The translations under genes and the position numbers were made by a program. A stretch of DNA of 8,048 bases from contig DJAA01000021.1 in assembly GCA_002428085.1 (NCBI GenBank), positions 13,518 through 21,565 of the forward strand, read 5' to 3'. Every line of letters starts with the position of its first letter. Within the stretch, counting starts at the first letter, position 1. This DNA is from Sulfurimonas sp. UBA6014 (GTDB lineage: Bacteria > Campylobacterota > Campylobacteria > Campylobacterales > Sulfurimonadaceae). Under the pieces are notes generated by a model that was not told where the DNA came from, did not search any database, and worked only from the letters and a program-made list of their open reading frames with translations. Below are positions 1-6,799 of this stretch, piece by piece.

Positions 1-83
1 CATTGCGAACGAAGCGAAGCAATAACGGTCATTGCGAACGAAGCGAAGCAAAAACGGTCATTGCGAACGAAGTGAAGCAATCT
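1..83. repeat. Three tandem copies of a 29-bp repeat, cut by the window edge
   Basis: Copies start at 1, 30 and 59, a period of 29 bp. The core is 22 bp and runs from CATTGCGAAC to GAAGCAA. It is followed by a nearly constant 7-bp joint ending ACGGT. Copies 1 and 2 differ at one base; copy 3 has a C-to-T change (AAGTGAAG) and ends in AATCT instead of the joint. ATTGC at the left and GCAAT at the right form a 5-bp inverted repeat, so each unit could make a small hairpin. The motif resembles the 'ATTGCGA…GAAGCAAT' dispersed repeats found in many bacterial genomes, which are often mis-called as small ORFs. More copies may lie left of base 1. Confidence 0.85.
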
Positions 84-92
84 AAAAGTAGG

Positions 93-212
93 TTATGAAA
101 GAAGTCTATTTTTATTTTTAGGTTGTTTACCACAAAATACACAGAATTTATTATCAGCCAAATCTTTCCCTTTTGTATACTCAATTTTAGTGAAGAAGAA
201 AAGCAGGTAGAT
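93..212 (-). pseudogene. Remnant of a zinc-knuckle/HNH-type protein (tentative)
   Basis: This minus-strand frame has no start codon of its own and gives 39 residues. It contains KGKDLADNKFCVFCGKQP followed by KNKN, then runs into a stop at 93-95 next to the 29-bp repeats. A CxxC-G-K knuckle followed by a K/N-rich stretch resembles the N-terminal part of HNH-like proteins in which an 'EHVIPKW' catalytic motif follows. Here that motif is missing, as if the rest of the gene had been replaced. The same frame is also open upstream from an ATG at 377-375 to a stop at 215-213 (54 codons, no clear ribosome binding site), so only one stop separates the two parts. An AGGAGG-like sequence sits at the junction with no start codon after it. 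It may be a decayed gene or chance; family assignment is from memory of the motif. Nothing else was recognised between 213 and 375 except a weak -10-like TACAAT at 350-355. Confidence 0.3.
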
Positions 213-375
213 TTATCCTCCTCTGTCGTTCCAAGTGCTAAAGTTCTCCACAAGAGCTGACAAGGTAAATAGGACTTCTAGTTGGGTAAGTAACGCTTTG
301 CGATTTTGCACTGTTGAAACTTTGTTATCTACAAGTATCCCAATAAGGCTACAATAATAAAAAAATGGATGCTTC

Positions 376-861
376 ATGATAAGAAAAGTATTTAAGCGTC
401 TCCCTACCGAGAGGTTTCGTAATTTTTTGACGACGTATAAAATAAATCCAAATTATTTTACAATCAGTCGCCGTTTTGTCTCAAAAGCTGTCCTAATAGG
501 GTTATTTTTGGCTCTTTTGCCTATCCCTTTTCGGTTCATCATCATCCTTCTCTTGGCGACGATTACTCGGTTTAATATTGTCATTGCACTGAGTATTGTT
601 ATGCTTGCTAACCCTATCACAATCCCTTTTGTTGTCTTTATAGAGTACCAACTTGGCAGCTCCTTACTCCAAAGTGATGCCCATATGCATATGCAGTTTT
701 CATGGCAATGGGTTCAAGACAACTACGAACAGATATTTTTACCTCTCTTTATAGGCTCTCTTACTTTGGCGACACTCATCTCTTTGCTCTCGTACTTTTT
801 GATAGAAATGTTGTGGATACAATCAGCCAAAAAAGCATATAAAGCGAGAAAATCATTATGA
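376..861 (+). CDS. DUF2062-family inner-membrane protein
   Basis: This 161-aa protein has a basic N-terminus (about residues 1-35, many K/R) followed by a hydrophobic segment at about 36-61. A second segment spans about 66-92 and a third about 119-147, and the tail is basic. The LLPIPFRF stretch (47-54) and the NPITIP motif (79-84) ahead of EYQLG are typical of DUF2062, a family of small membrane proteins with no established biochemical role, often found beside glycosyltransferases or lipid/envelope genes. Here it is co-directional with, and overlaps by 4 bp (ATGA), the EamA transporter, which suggests coupled translation. The start is the first in-frame ATG. The Shine-Dalgarno is weak (GGAT), and a TACAAT at 350-355 could be a -10 box, but no convincing -35 is seen. 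Its function cannot be inferred beyond a membrane role. Confidence 0.75.
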   Translation: MIRKVFKRLPTERFRNFLTTYKINPNYFTISRRFVSKAVLIGLFLALLPIPFRFIIILLLATITRFNIVIALSIVMLANPITIPFVVFIEYQLGSSLLQSDAHMHMQFSWQWVQDNYEQIFLPLFIGSLTLATLISLLSYFLIEMLWIQSAKKAYKARKSL

Positions 862-1739
862 CCAAAGAGCGTCAAGCAGAGCTCTTTATGGTGCTTGTAG
901 CGGTTTTGGAGAGTCTTTTTCCGATTGTCTCGCTTTTTAGTATCGCGCTCATCGGCTCCATAAGTTCATATGCACTTATCACCGCGATTGCCACTGTTAT
1001 TTTTATCTCTCTGTTGCTTTACAAAAAAGAGTTTCATCTCCTTTTTCACCCTTTGGCACAAAAAGATTTGTTGCTCACTTCAGCCCTTATTACCACACTT
1101 TTTTTACTTATTTTTCTCAGTTTGCGTTTTACCACTGCGGGCAATGTTGGGGTGCTGCTCTTTTTACAGCTTCTTTTTTCGTACCTCTATTTCAATCTTT
1201 TTGGTCATGAGAAGATGAGTGCGTTAGATACTTTGGGGGCGGGTCTAATGGGTTTGGGGGCGATTATTATTTTATTTCCCCATGAGTGGCATGTCAATGT
1301 TGGGGATATTTTAGCACTATGTGCTGCCGCCATCGCGCCCTTGGCCAACTACTACCAAAAACGTGCAAGAACACATGTGAGTGCTATTTGTATCTTGACA
1401 TATAGAAATATTGCCGCACTTCCTCTCATCCTTGTTCTTGCATTTTTCTTTGAGTCAAGACCAAGTTACGACTCTCTGATGCAAGCACTTCCTTATATTT
1501 TTTTCAATGCTATTTTTATCTATGTTGTGGCAAAAATTTTGTGGATAGAATCCCTCCATAGAATCTCTATCACTAAAATGAACGCGATGCTCGCACTCTC
1601 CCCTGTTTTTACCATCATACTTGCCAATATATTTTTAAACGAAGCAATCGAGGGAGAAAAAATCATAGGAGTTTTACCCATTATTATCGGTGGCTATCTC
1701 ATCACAAAAAAGCCTAAGCCCCTTGCTGTAGATTTATAA
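858..1739 (+). CDS. DMT-superfamily (EamA) transporter
   Basis: This is a 293-aa, very hydrophobic protein with about ten predicted membrane segments, the normal size for a drug/metabolite transporter with two EamA repeats (about residues 8-140 and 147-284). The second repeat has the characteristic C-terminal pattern LALSPVFTIILANIFLNEA (245-263) followed by IIGVLPIIIGGYLI. Family members export or import amino acids, nucleotides or other small metabolites; the substrate cannot be read from the sequence. The ATG overlaps the stop of the DUF2062 gene (ATGA), so the two are probably translated together. The 3' end overlaps the convergent glycosyltransferase gene by 26 bp (1714-1739), leaving no room for a conventional terminator between them. 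Family confidence is high, substrate unknown. Confidence 0.85.
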   Translation: MTKERQAELFMVLVAVLESLFPIVSLFSIALIGSISSYALITAIATVIFISLLLYKKEFHLLFHPLAQKDLLLTSALITTLFLLIFLSLRFTTAGNVGVLLFLQLLFSYLYFNLFGHEKMSALDTLGAGLMGLGAIIILFPHEWHVNVGDILALCAAAIAPLANYYQKRARTHVSAICILTYRNIAALPLILVLAFFFESRPSYDSLMQALPYIFFNAIFIYVVAKILWIESLHRISITKMNAMLALSPVFTIILANIFLNEAIEGEKIIGVLPIIIGGYLITKKPKPLAVDL

Positions 1740-2871
1740 AACATTTTTTATGGACATTCATAAAATCTTCGTAAGAGTTTTCTATTGCAAAAAGTTGCAT
1801 ATATGCCTCTGCTGATTTTCCAAATGCCATCCGTTTTTGCTCCTCTTCAACCAACTCTCGGATAACCTCAACCCATTTTTGACTAACAATCTCGAGTGCA
1901 TATCCATTTTGCGCATCAGGATTCAGGAGACTTTTTGGTCCACCAATGGTTGAAACAATGATAGGAAGCCTACTTGCAGCCGCCTCCATGACAACTTGCC
2001 CTAGCGTATCGGTAACAGAAGGAAATACAAATATATCTGCACTCGCATAAAGAGTAGAGAGCCTCTCACCAACGATAGGTCCCAAATAATGAACATCCAA
2101 ATTTTTTAACTCTAACGCGCGCCCTTTGATATTTCCCTCACCAATCAGCGCCAACTCAACATTCAAACTAGGATAAGATTTTTTAAAAAGCTCCCAAGTA
2201 TCCAAAAGAAAAGGGATATTTTTCTCTTTTGAGATGCGACCAACATAGAGGATTTTGAGCGAATCTGCGCGAAAACCTAGCTCACTCCAAATAGCTTTGT
2301 TGCTATGCAAAGAGGAAAATCTCTGCAAATTTGTCCCCGCACGAATGACAGATATTTTCTCCTCATCAAGTCCTATTTCACGCTTCATGACATGAGCATA
2401 ACTGTGCGAGCGGCTAAAAACATGGATAAAATTTGCATAAAAATATCGCATCCCTTTATCGGTCATCCGCTTTAAAAAATGCGAACCTGTATTGTCACGG
2501 ATATAAGCAGGAAAATCTGTATGGTAAGTTCCTAACATCGGTATTTTATATTTCTTGGCAAGAGCTCTTCCTATCAAACCAACAGGTCCAGGGGTTGAAA
2601 TGTGAATCAAGTCAGGTTTGTTTTCAAGAAGAAATGCCTCCATGCGCTTTTTTGGAGCAAAAGCCAAATCAAGCTCTTGATAAAAAGGCATAGCAACTCT
2701 AAATTTTGGTAAAAAATTGTGGATATTTTGGGTTTTAGGACAATTTTTGTATGTTGATGTCACAACCTGCAAATCATCTCCACTGCTTAAAGCAAGCTCC
2801 GCCATATCTTGTAAAAATCGTGATACGCCATTTAAATCGCCGATGGTATCTGTAAAAAGGAGTATTTTCAA
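1714..2871 (-). CDS. GT4-family glycosyltransferase
   Basis: This 385-aa retaining GT-B glycosyltransferase belongs to family GT4 (glycosyl transferases group 1). The N-terminal acceptor domain opens with MKILLFTDTIGDLNGVSRFL and has the GTYHTDFPAYI segment (114-124) seen in mannosyl/glycolipid-type GT4 enzymes. The C-terminal sugar-nucleotide domain has YVGRISKEKN (209-218; R212 and K217 as phosphate-binding candidates). The usual E-x7-E motif appears as D288-x7-E296 in SVTDTLGQVVMEA, with Asp replacing the first Glu. The start codon is TTG: the preceding gene ends GTTTGA and the TTG overlaps that stop by 4 bp. A GGAG lies 7 nt upstream (2879-2882). It is clearly a paralogue or partner of the GT4 half of the upstream fusion protein. 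Likely role: adding sugars to a lipid or surface glycan; donor and acceptor are unknown. Confidence 0.88.
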   Translation of the reverse strand: MKILLFTDTIGDLNGVSRFLQDMAELALSSGDDLQVVTSTYKNCPKTQNIHNFLPKFRVAMPFYQELDLAFAPKKRMEAFLLENKPDLIHISTPGPVGLIGRALAKKYKIPMLGTYHTDFPAYIRDNTGSHFLKRMTDKGMRYFYANFIHVFSRSHSYAHVMKREIGLDEEKISVIRAGTNLQRFSSLHSNKAIWSELGFRADSLKILYVGRISKEKNIPFLLDTWELFKKSYPSLNVELALIGEGNIKGRALELKNLDVHYLGPIVGERLSTLYASADIFVFPSVTDTLGQVVMEAAASRLPIIVSTIGGPKSLLNPDAQNGYALEIVSQKWVEVIRELVEEEQKRMAFGKSAEAYMQLFAIENSYEDFMNVHKKCFINLQQGA

Positions 2872-5195
2872 ACGTCAGCTCCGAACATAAAATCGTAACT
2901 ATTTTCACTCATTCTCTTTTGAAGTTTACCCAAAGAGAGTTTTTCAAGCATCACCTCTAGCAACTCCTCTTCCCCTTTATCTTGCATAAAAATGCGTCCG
3001 TTTTCTTTCATAATTGCAAGTCGATTTGGGTCATTGAGTATTTTTTCGACCGCTTGCGCATAGTCAAAAGGGTTATTTCCGCTGATGACAAAACCTGTAG
3101 AGAGGTCAACGACATTCTCTTTTGTCCCTCCCTCTGAAGAGACAATCGGAATAAGCCCCGAGGCTTGAGCCTCTAAGACAACATTGCCAAAGGTTTCAGT
3201 TTGGCTTGGAAAGAGGAAAATATCAGCAGAAGCAAACGCTTGCGAGAGTGCTTCTCCTTCTAAAAATCCTGTTTTGATGACACCACTATTGAGCTGCGTA
3301 TCAATCTCGTTCATGTACGGTCCATCTCCTACGATAACAAACTTTACATCCTCTCTGTGCTTTAAAAGATGATGGACTTGCAAAAAGATATTGATATTTT
3401 TCTCTTTTGCCACACGTCCCACAAACAAAACGATTTTTTCATCTTTGTACTGCGCATCGTACTTCTTCCAAATCTCTCTATTTCGAAATCCTTCGTTGAA
3501 ACGCTCATGATTGACACCACGGGTAAAGAGTTCGATTTTTTTCTTTTTCACTCCATTAGCGATGAGCTGTTTTTTATACTCCACCGATGGACAAAGGACT
3601 AAGTTTGCATTGTTAAACAAAAGTGAAAATGCATTCCAGATATGCTTTTTAAAAAGATGATCACCCGAGTAACGACCCACATAATCGGGAAAATCGGTAT
3701 GAAAAGTTGTCACATAAGGGATATGTAAAATTTTGGCAATGAAAAAGGCGTAAAGCCCTATAACTCCAGGAGTAGAAGCATAAATAACATCAAAATTTTC
3801 TTTATCACAATACTCAAGCATATCCAAAAAATGGGGAATATTTACAGGGATATCTTTGTATTCTGGCAAATCAAAAGAGAGAATTGGTTCAAAATTTTTA
3901 CGGTAAATATCTTCATGTATCTCTTCATTGTATGCGGTGACAAAAGTGATGTTGTACTCTTGTTTTTTCGCTAATTTTAAAAGTTTTTTCCCCGTGAGAG
4001 CAACTCCATTTATCTCATGAAACGTATCTGTAAAGTAGGCAACTTTGCCTTGATTGTCTTTTTTCTCTCCCGTAACAGCACGATAAATTTGGCGAGAGCG
4101 TTTTTTCTCATGCGCTCTTTGCCAATAGACCGATAGATAGTACGCACTAGGCAAAATGGATAAGACACTTTGACCGAGCAACATACTTACTTTGTCCATA
4201 TCGAGATTTTTTTTATCAGAAAACTCTTTCATCAAATATGGAAAAAGATTTTTGAAAAACCCATGAACCACACTGTGCTTATTGTCTGAAGAGATGAGCT
4301 CATGAACTCCCGATATTTTTTGCACTTGTTCAACTATTTTTGTCATGCCAAAGAGTTTTGTCACCATATTCAACTTTGGTTTTGCGAACAAGTAATTGAG
4401 CAGATGTGAATCGCTGCGTTTTTTCTCTTTTGCCCAGTTGTATGAGATGCTCATAATCATGTGTGTTAAGCGGATAGGAGAGCCGTAATCACCTTTTGGA
4501 AGTGTCGCATTGTTTTCAAACGCATCTTTAAAATCTTGAAGCGTCTCCCCAGGACATTGCGTGTAAGTTTTACCAACATCCATCCCTCCATGGTCATCGC
4601 TTCCCGCAGTGAAACTTATTTTCGCACGGCGACGTTTGTTGTAGCCATATTTTTTTTCAAGTTTTTCAAGCTCTTTGCCTTCAAACTTTTGAGCTATCTC
4701 TTGAGTGAGTTTTGCAGATATTCCAGAGCGCGTCCCATTGATAATCTCCCAGTTGTCAAACATCAACAAACACTGCTCAATATGGCTCTCATTTAACCGC
4801 CCATCCATATCATATAAAGGGTGCGCTAAAACGTGCAAAATATTTTGTTCTTGAAGATAATCTACCAACTTATAAACGTTATAACGAATCTGCTGGATCA
4901 TCGTATGTTGCTGGGGTGTAATATCGTAACACAATACATGGATATGGCATCTATCCTCAGGAAAATAGGCAGTTGCCTCTTCGCTAATGAAAACATTTGG
5001 CAAGTGCTGTATCTCTAAACATCCCCCTATCTCATCATGGTCTGTAATAGTAAAGTGCGTCATCCCGCGCTCAAAGAGTGTGTCATATAAATGCTGAGGC
5101 GATACATACGACTCATGCATATCCAATTTTTTTGAAAAAAAGCCAGCAGAGCGGTCAGAAAATTTTGAGTGTAAATGCAAATCTACTTTAATCAT
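2868..5195 (-). CDS. PHP-domain / GT4 glycosyltransferase fusion protein
   Basis: This 775-aa protein has two enzyme modules. Residues 1 to about 235 are a PHP (polymerase and histidinol phosphatase) metallo-phosphoesterase domain with a full set of metal-ligand motifs: HLHS (7-10), TDHDE (51-55), an acidic EE (72-73), HIH (84-86), AHP (124-126) and GSDDHGG (198-204). Residues about 236-380 are a helical linker with no recognised domain. Residues about 384-755 are a GT-B, GT4 glycosyltransferase with TTFHTDFPDYVG (496-507), FVGRVAKEKN (591-600; R594, K599) and a canonical E667-x7-E675 in TETFGNVVLEAQASG. The start ATG has a GAGG 7 nt upstream (5203-5206). It is followed by a second GT4 gene overlapping by 4 bp. 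Both halves keep their catalytic residues, so it is probably bifunctional; a lipid- or polyprenyl-linked glycan step is plausible but inferred. Confidence 0.88.
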   Translation of the reverse strand: MIKVDLHLHSKFSDRSAGFFSKKLDMHESYVSPQHLYDTLFERGMTHFTITDHDEIGGCLEIQHLPNVFISEEATAYFPEDRCHIHVLCYDITPQQHTMIQQIRYNVYKLVDYLQEQNILHVLAHPLYDMDGRLNESHIEQCLLMFDNWEIINGTRSGISAKLTQEIAQKFEGKELEKLEKKYGYNKRRRAKISFTAGSDDHGGMDVGKTYTQCPGETLQDFKDAFENNATLPKGDYGSPIRLTHMIMSISYNWAKEKKRSDSHLLNYLFAKPKLNMVTKLFGMTKIVEQVQKISGVHELISSDNKHSVVHGFFKNLFPYLMKEFSDKKNLDMDKVSMLLGQSVLSILPSAYYLSVYWQRAHEKKRSRQIYRAVTGEKKDNQGKVAYFTDTFHEINGVALTGKKLLKLAKKQEYNITFVTAYNEEIHEDIYRKNFEPILSFDLPEYKDIPVNIPHFLDMLEYCDKENFDVIYASTPGVIGLYAFFIAKILHIPYVTTFHTDFPDYVGRYSGDHLFKKHIWNAFSLLFNNANLVLCPSVEYKKQLIANGVKKKKIELFTRGVNHERFNEGFRNREIWKKYDAQYKDEKIVLFVGRVAKEKNINIFLQVHHLLKHREDVKFVIVGDGPYMNEIDTQLNSGVIKTGFLEGEALSQAFASADIFLFPSQTETFGNVVLEAQASGLIPIVSSEGGTKENVVDLSTGFVISGNNPFDYAQAVEKILNDPNRLAIMKENGRIFMQDKGEEELLEVMLEKLSLGKLQKRMSENSYDFMFGADV

Positions 5196-5210
5196 GTTAG
5201 TACCTCGCTA

Positions 5211-5237
5211 TACAATAAATTGACAAATTTTATTGTA
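5211..5237. promoter_or_regulatory. 9-bp perfect inverted repeat upstream of the PHP-GT4 gene
   Basis: TACAATAAA (5211-5219) and TTTATTGTA (5229-5237) are perfect inverted copies with a 9-nt centre. The site lies in the 79-bp gap between the end of the permease gene and the PHP-GT4 start, 16 bp upstream of that ATG. There is no U-rich run after the stem on the minus strand, which argues against an intrinsic terminator. A regulator operator overlapping the PHP-GT4 promoter is the simplest reading, but no good -10/-35 pair was found and the regulator is unknown. Confidence 0.4.
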
Positions 5238-5274
5238 CTAAGGTTACGATTGTGTCTTCTTCATCAACAGTGGC

Positions 5275-6219
5275 TTAAAGGAGAAAGTTAAAAAGATATC
5301 CGATAGCTATGATGCCCAAACCTACGATACCAAAAAACGTTGCTATGAGTTTGATATGGAGTATTTTTTTCAAAATCATCGCCTCGGGTAAACTCAAAGC
5401 CGTCACTGCCATCATGAAACTAAGAGCCGTTCCAAGTAACATGCCCTTTGCTGTTAAAACTTCAACTAAAGGGATAACGCCTGCGGCGTTTGAATACATA
5501 GGAATGCCCATCAATACGGCGATAATAACCGCAAACGGATTCTGGGCCCCTGCATACGCAGCTATAAAATCAGCCGGAATGTACCCATGAATAAGCGCAC
5601 CGATACCCACTCCCGCTAAAACGTACAGGTAGATACTTTTAAAAATATCTCTTGTGTACGTGTACGCCTCTTGCACACGATCTTTGGTCGTGAGGCTGAT
5701 TTTCACCTCTTCAAGCTCACCTTGCATCGGCTTGACATCCATCAAAACATACCGCTCCATCTTAAGGCGACCTATGACAAAACCGCCGACTATGGCGACA
5801 AGAAGCCCAAAACCGATGTAAATGGCAGTTACTTTCCAACCAAACAAACCAAACAAAAGTGCAATGGCAATTTCGTTGTTCATAGGCGAGCTAATCAAAA
5901 ACGAAAAAGTCACCCCGATAGGGATTCGCGCCTGAATAAAACCTAAAAAAAGAGGAATGGCACTACAACTGCAAAAAGGGGTGATAATGCCAAAAAGTGC
6001 GGCTAAAACATTGCCGTAAAGCTCTGATTTGCCTTGCAAATGGGCACGAACATATTCGGTGTTGAAATGGGTTCGAAGGTAGGAAACTACGAAAATGATG
6101 GTAATGAGCAAAAACCAAATTTTAAAAGTGTCGTAGATGAAAAAGTTGATTGCTTCCCCTCCATGACCTTCAAGTTTTAGTACGTCATAGATGAAATAAT
6201 CAACGCTCTCTTTCCACAT
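5275..6219 (-). CDS. arsP: ArsP/DUF318-type permease, last gene of the ars operon
   Basis: This 314-aa integral membrane protein has about eight predicted segments in two halves, separated by a charged cytoplasmic-type loop at about residues 150-190. Motifs of the DUF318/UPF0718 permease family are present: TPFCSCSAIPLF (80-91, with C83 and C85 as a CxC pair), SSPMNNE (110-116) and its second-half counterpart MGIPMYSNAAG (237-247). ArsP members export trivalent organoarsenicals, as shown in Campylobacter jejuni; other family members sit next to thioredoxin-like mini-proteins, as here, and have no proven substrate. The arsR-arsC operon context supports an arsenical substrate. The ATG at 6219 is preferred; a TTG two codons upstream (6225) is possible. 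Neither has a strong Shine-Dalgarno. The gene begins 7 nt after the thioredoxin-like stop. Family is certain, the arsP name is likely. Confidence 0.82.
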   Translation of the reverse strand: MWKESVDYFIYDVLKLEGHGGEAINFFIYDTFKIWFLLITIIFVVSYLRTHFNTEYVRAHLQGKSELYGNVLAALFGIITPFCSCSAIPLFLGFIQARIPIGVTFSFLISSPMNNEIAIALLFGLFGWKVTAIYIGFGLLVAIVGGFVIGRLKMERYVLMDVKPMQGELEEVKISLTTKDRVQEAYTYTRDIFKSIYLYVLAGVGIGALIHGYIPADFIAAYAGAQNPFAVIIAVLMGIPMYSNAAGVIPLVEVLTAKGMLLGTALSFMMAVTALSLPEAMILKKILHIKLIATFFGIVGLGIIAIGYLFNFLL

Positions 6220-6226
6220 GCCCAAG

Positions 6227-6460
6227 CTACTTTTTCATAAAAGCTAAAACTTCGTCCACACTGAGCACTTTACCAGTGCTTACGACTTTGCCATCAATCA
6301 CGAGTGCGGGCGTGCTCACAACTTGATACTCCATGATTTTCATGATATCTTCTACTTTTTCAAGCTGAACAAACAGTCCGCTTTTTGCGATGGCTTCTTT
6401 AGCGACTGCTTCTAAGGTTTTGCATTTCGCACAACCTGTTCCTAAAACTTCTATTTTCAT
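6227..6460 (-). CDS. Thioredoxin-like CxxC mini-protein (redox-active disulfide family)
   Basis: This 77-aa protein is the compact thioredoxin-fold type often annotated as redox-active disulfide protein 2. It starts MKIEVLGTGCAKC, with the C10-x2-C13 active site directly after the first strand, and has the expected cis-proline segment STPALVIDGKVV (49-60). Such proteins are commonly encoded beside DUF318 permeases; here it lies between the small Cys-rich gene and the permease. It may supply electrons to ArsC or to the CxC of the permease, or hand over a metalloid; this is inference. The start is set by the ATGA overlap with the upstream stop and by GAGAGG at 6470-6475, 9 nt from the ATG. An in-frame ATG three codons earlier (6469) abuts that Shine-Dalgarno and is less likely. 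Confidence 0.85.
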   Translation of the reverse strand: MKIEVLGTGCAKCKTLEAVAKEAIAKSGLFVQLEKVEDIMKIMEYQVVSTPALVIDGKVVSTGKVLSVDEVLAFMKK

Positions 6461-6702
6461 AATAAACATCCTCTCATAAGTGGTTCTAACTCTTTGCTAT
6501 CGACATCGCCTGTGATAATAATATTTGTCCCCTCGCCTTGACTTCTCACTTGTATATTTTGAATTTTTTGCATAATCTGAGGGTCACAACTGCAAGAGCA
6601 CTGCCCTTCTTGACACTCCCTAATTTTTGCAGAAAGTTCTTGTGTTTTAAAGCCTGTTATAAAAGCTTTTACGCCCGTGTCTGTATTATTGATTTTAAAC
6701 AT
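6457..6702 (-). CDS. Small cysteine-rich protein of unknown function in the ars operon
   Basis: This 81-aa soluble protein has no family I can name. Residues 1-28 look like a mixed helix/strand region. Then comes a cysteine cluster, C30-x4-C35-x-C37-x-C39 (CQEGQCSCSCD). A strand-like NIQVRSQGEGTNIIITGDVD (49-68) follows, and the C-terminus is MRGCLL with C79. The last third has the alternating pattern of a small beta-alpha-beta fold reminiscent of HMA/metallochaperone domains, but without their CxxC loop. The start at 6702 is chosen because AAAGGA lies just upstream (6708-6713). The longer frame to an ATG at 6768 would begin inside the inverted-repeat element and lacks a ribosome binding site. 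It overlaps the next gene by ATGA. Position and thiols suggest As(III) or other soft-metal binding; this is inference. Confidence 0.72.
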   Translation of the reverse strand: MFKINNTDTGVKAFITGFKTQELSAKIRECQEGQCSCSCDPQIMQKIQNIQVRSQGEGTNIIITGDVDSKELEPLMRGCLL

Positions 6703-6733
6703 TTTTTTCCTTTTATTTGGATGCGTGGTTTTG

Positions 6734-6792
6734 GGTGTGACTAAAGTCGCACTTCCAAAGAGCCCCATGGGAAGTGCGACTTTAGTCGCACC
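6734..6792. repeat. REP/BIME-like inverted pair, GGAA ends inward
   Basis: Two 23-bp arms (6734-6756 and 6770-6792) are inverted copies with one mismatch (a G:U pair in one RNA) and are separated by 13 nt. Each arm is itself a hairpin, GTGCGAC-TTTA-GTCGCAC in the right arm, preceded by GGAA. The layout of small palindromes with a conserved 5' tetranucleotide, paired in inverted orientation, matches REP/BIME elements. It lies in the 97-nt gap between arsC and the Cys-rich gene, so it would be transcribed within the operon. No U-run follows on either strand, so it is not a standard terminator. Confidence 0.7.
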
Positions 6793-6799
6793 TCTAGGC

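Noticed and set aside
1..83. Possible CRISPR array
   Set aside because: Period is constant at 29 bp but the 'spacers' are 7 bp and nearly identical, so this is a plain tandem repeat.
29..253. 74-codon minus-strand open frame across the repeats
   Set aside because: Its C-terminal third is just the translated 29-bp repeat (a well-known source of spurious ORFs), and the competing frame holds the more protein-like CVFCGK segment.
213..377. 54-codon minus-strand frame starting at 377
   Set aside because: No ribosome binding site, its ATG overlaps the DUF2062 start on the other strand, and I recognise no family; mentioned only as possible upstream part of the remnant.
6703..6768. Upstream 22-codon extension of the Cys-rich protein
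   Set aside because: Its ATG lies in the spacer of the inverted-repeat element and most of the extension translates the repeat; the ATG at 6702 has AAAGGA upstream.
6734..6792. Intrinsic transcription terminator after arsC
   Set aside because: The stem is strong, but no run of U follows it on either strand, and the downstream genes appear to belong to the same operon.
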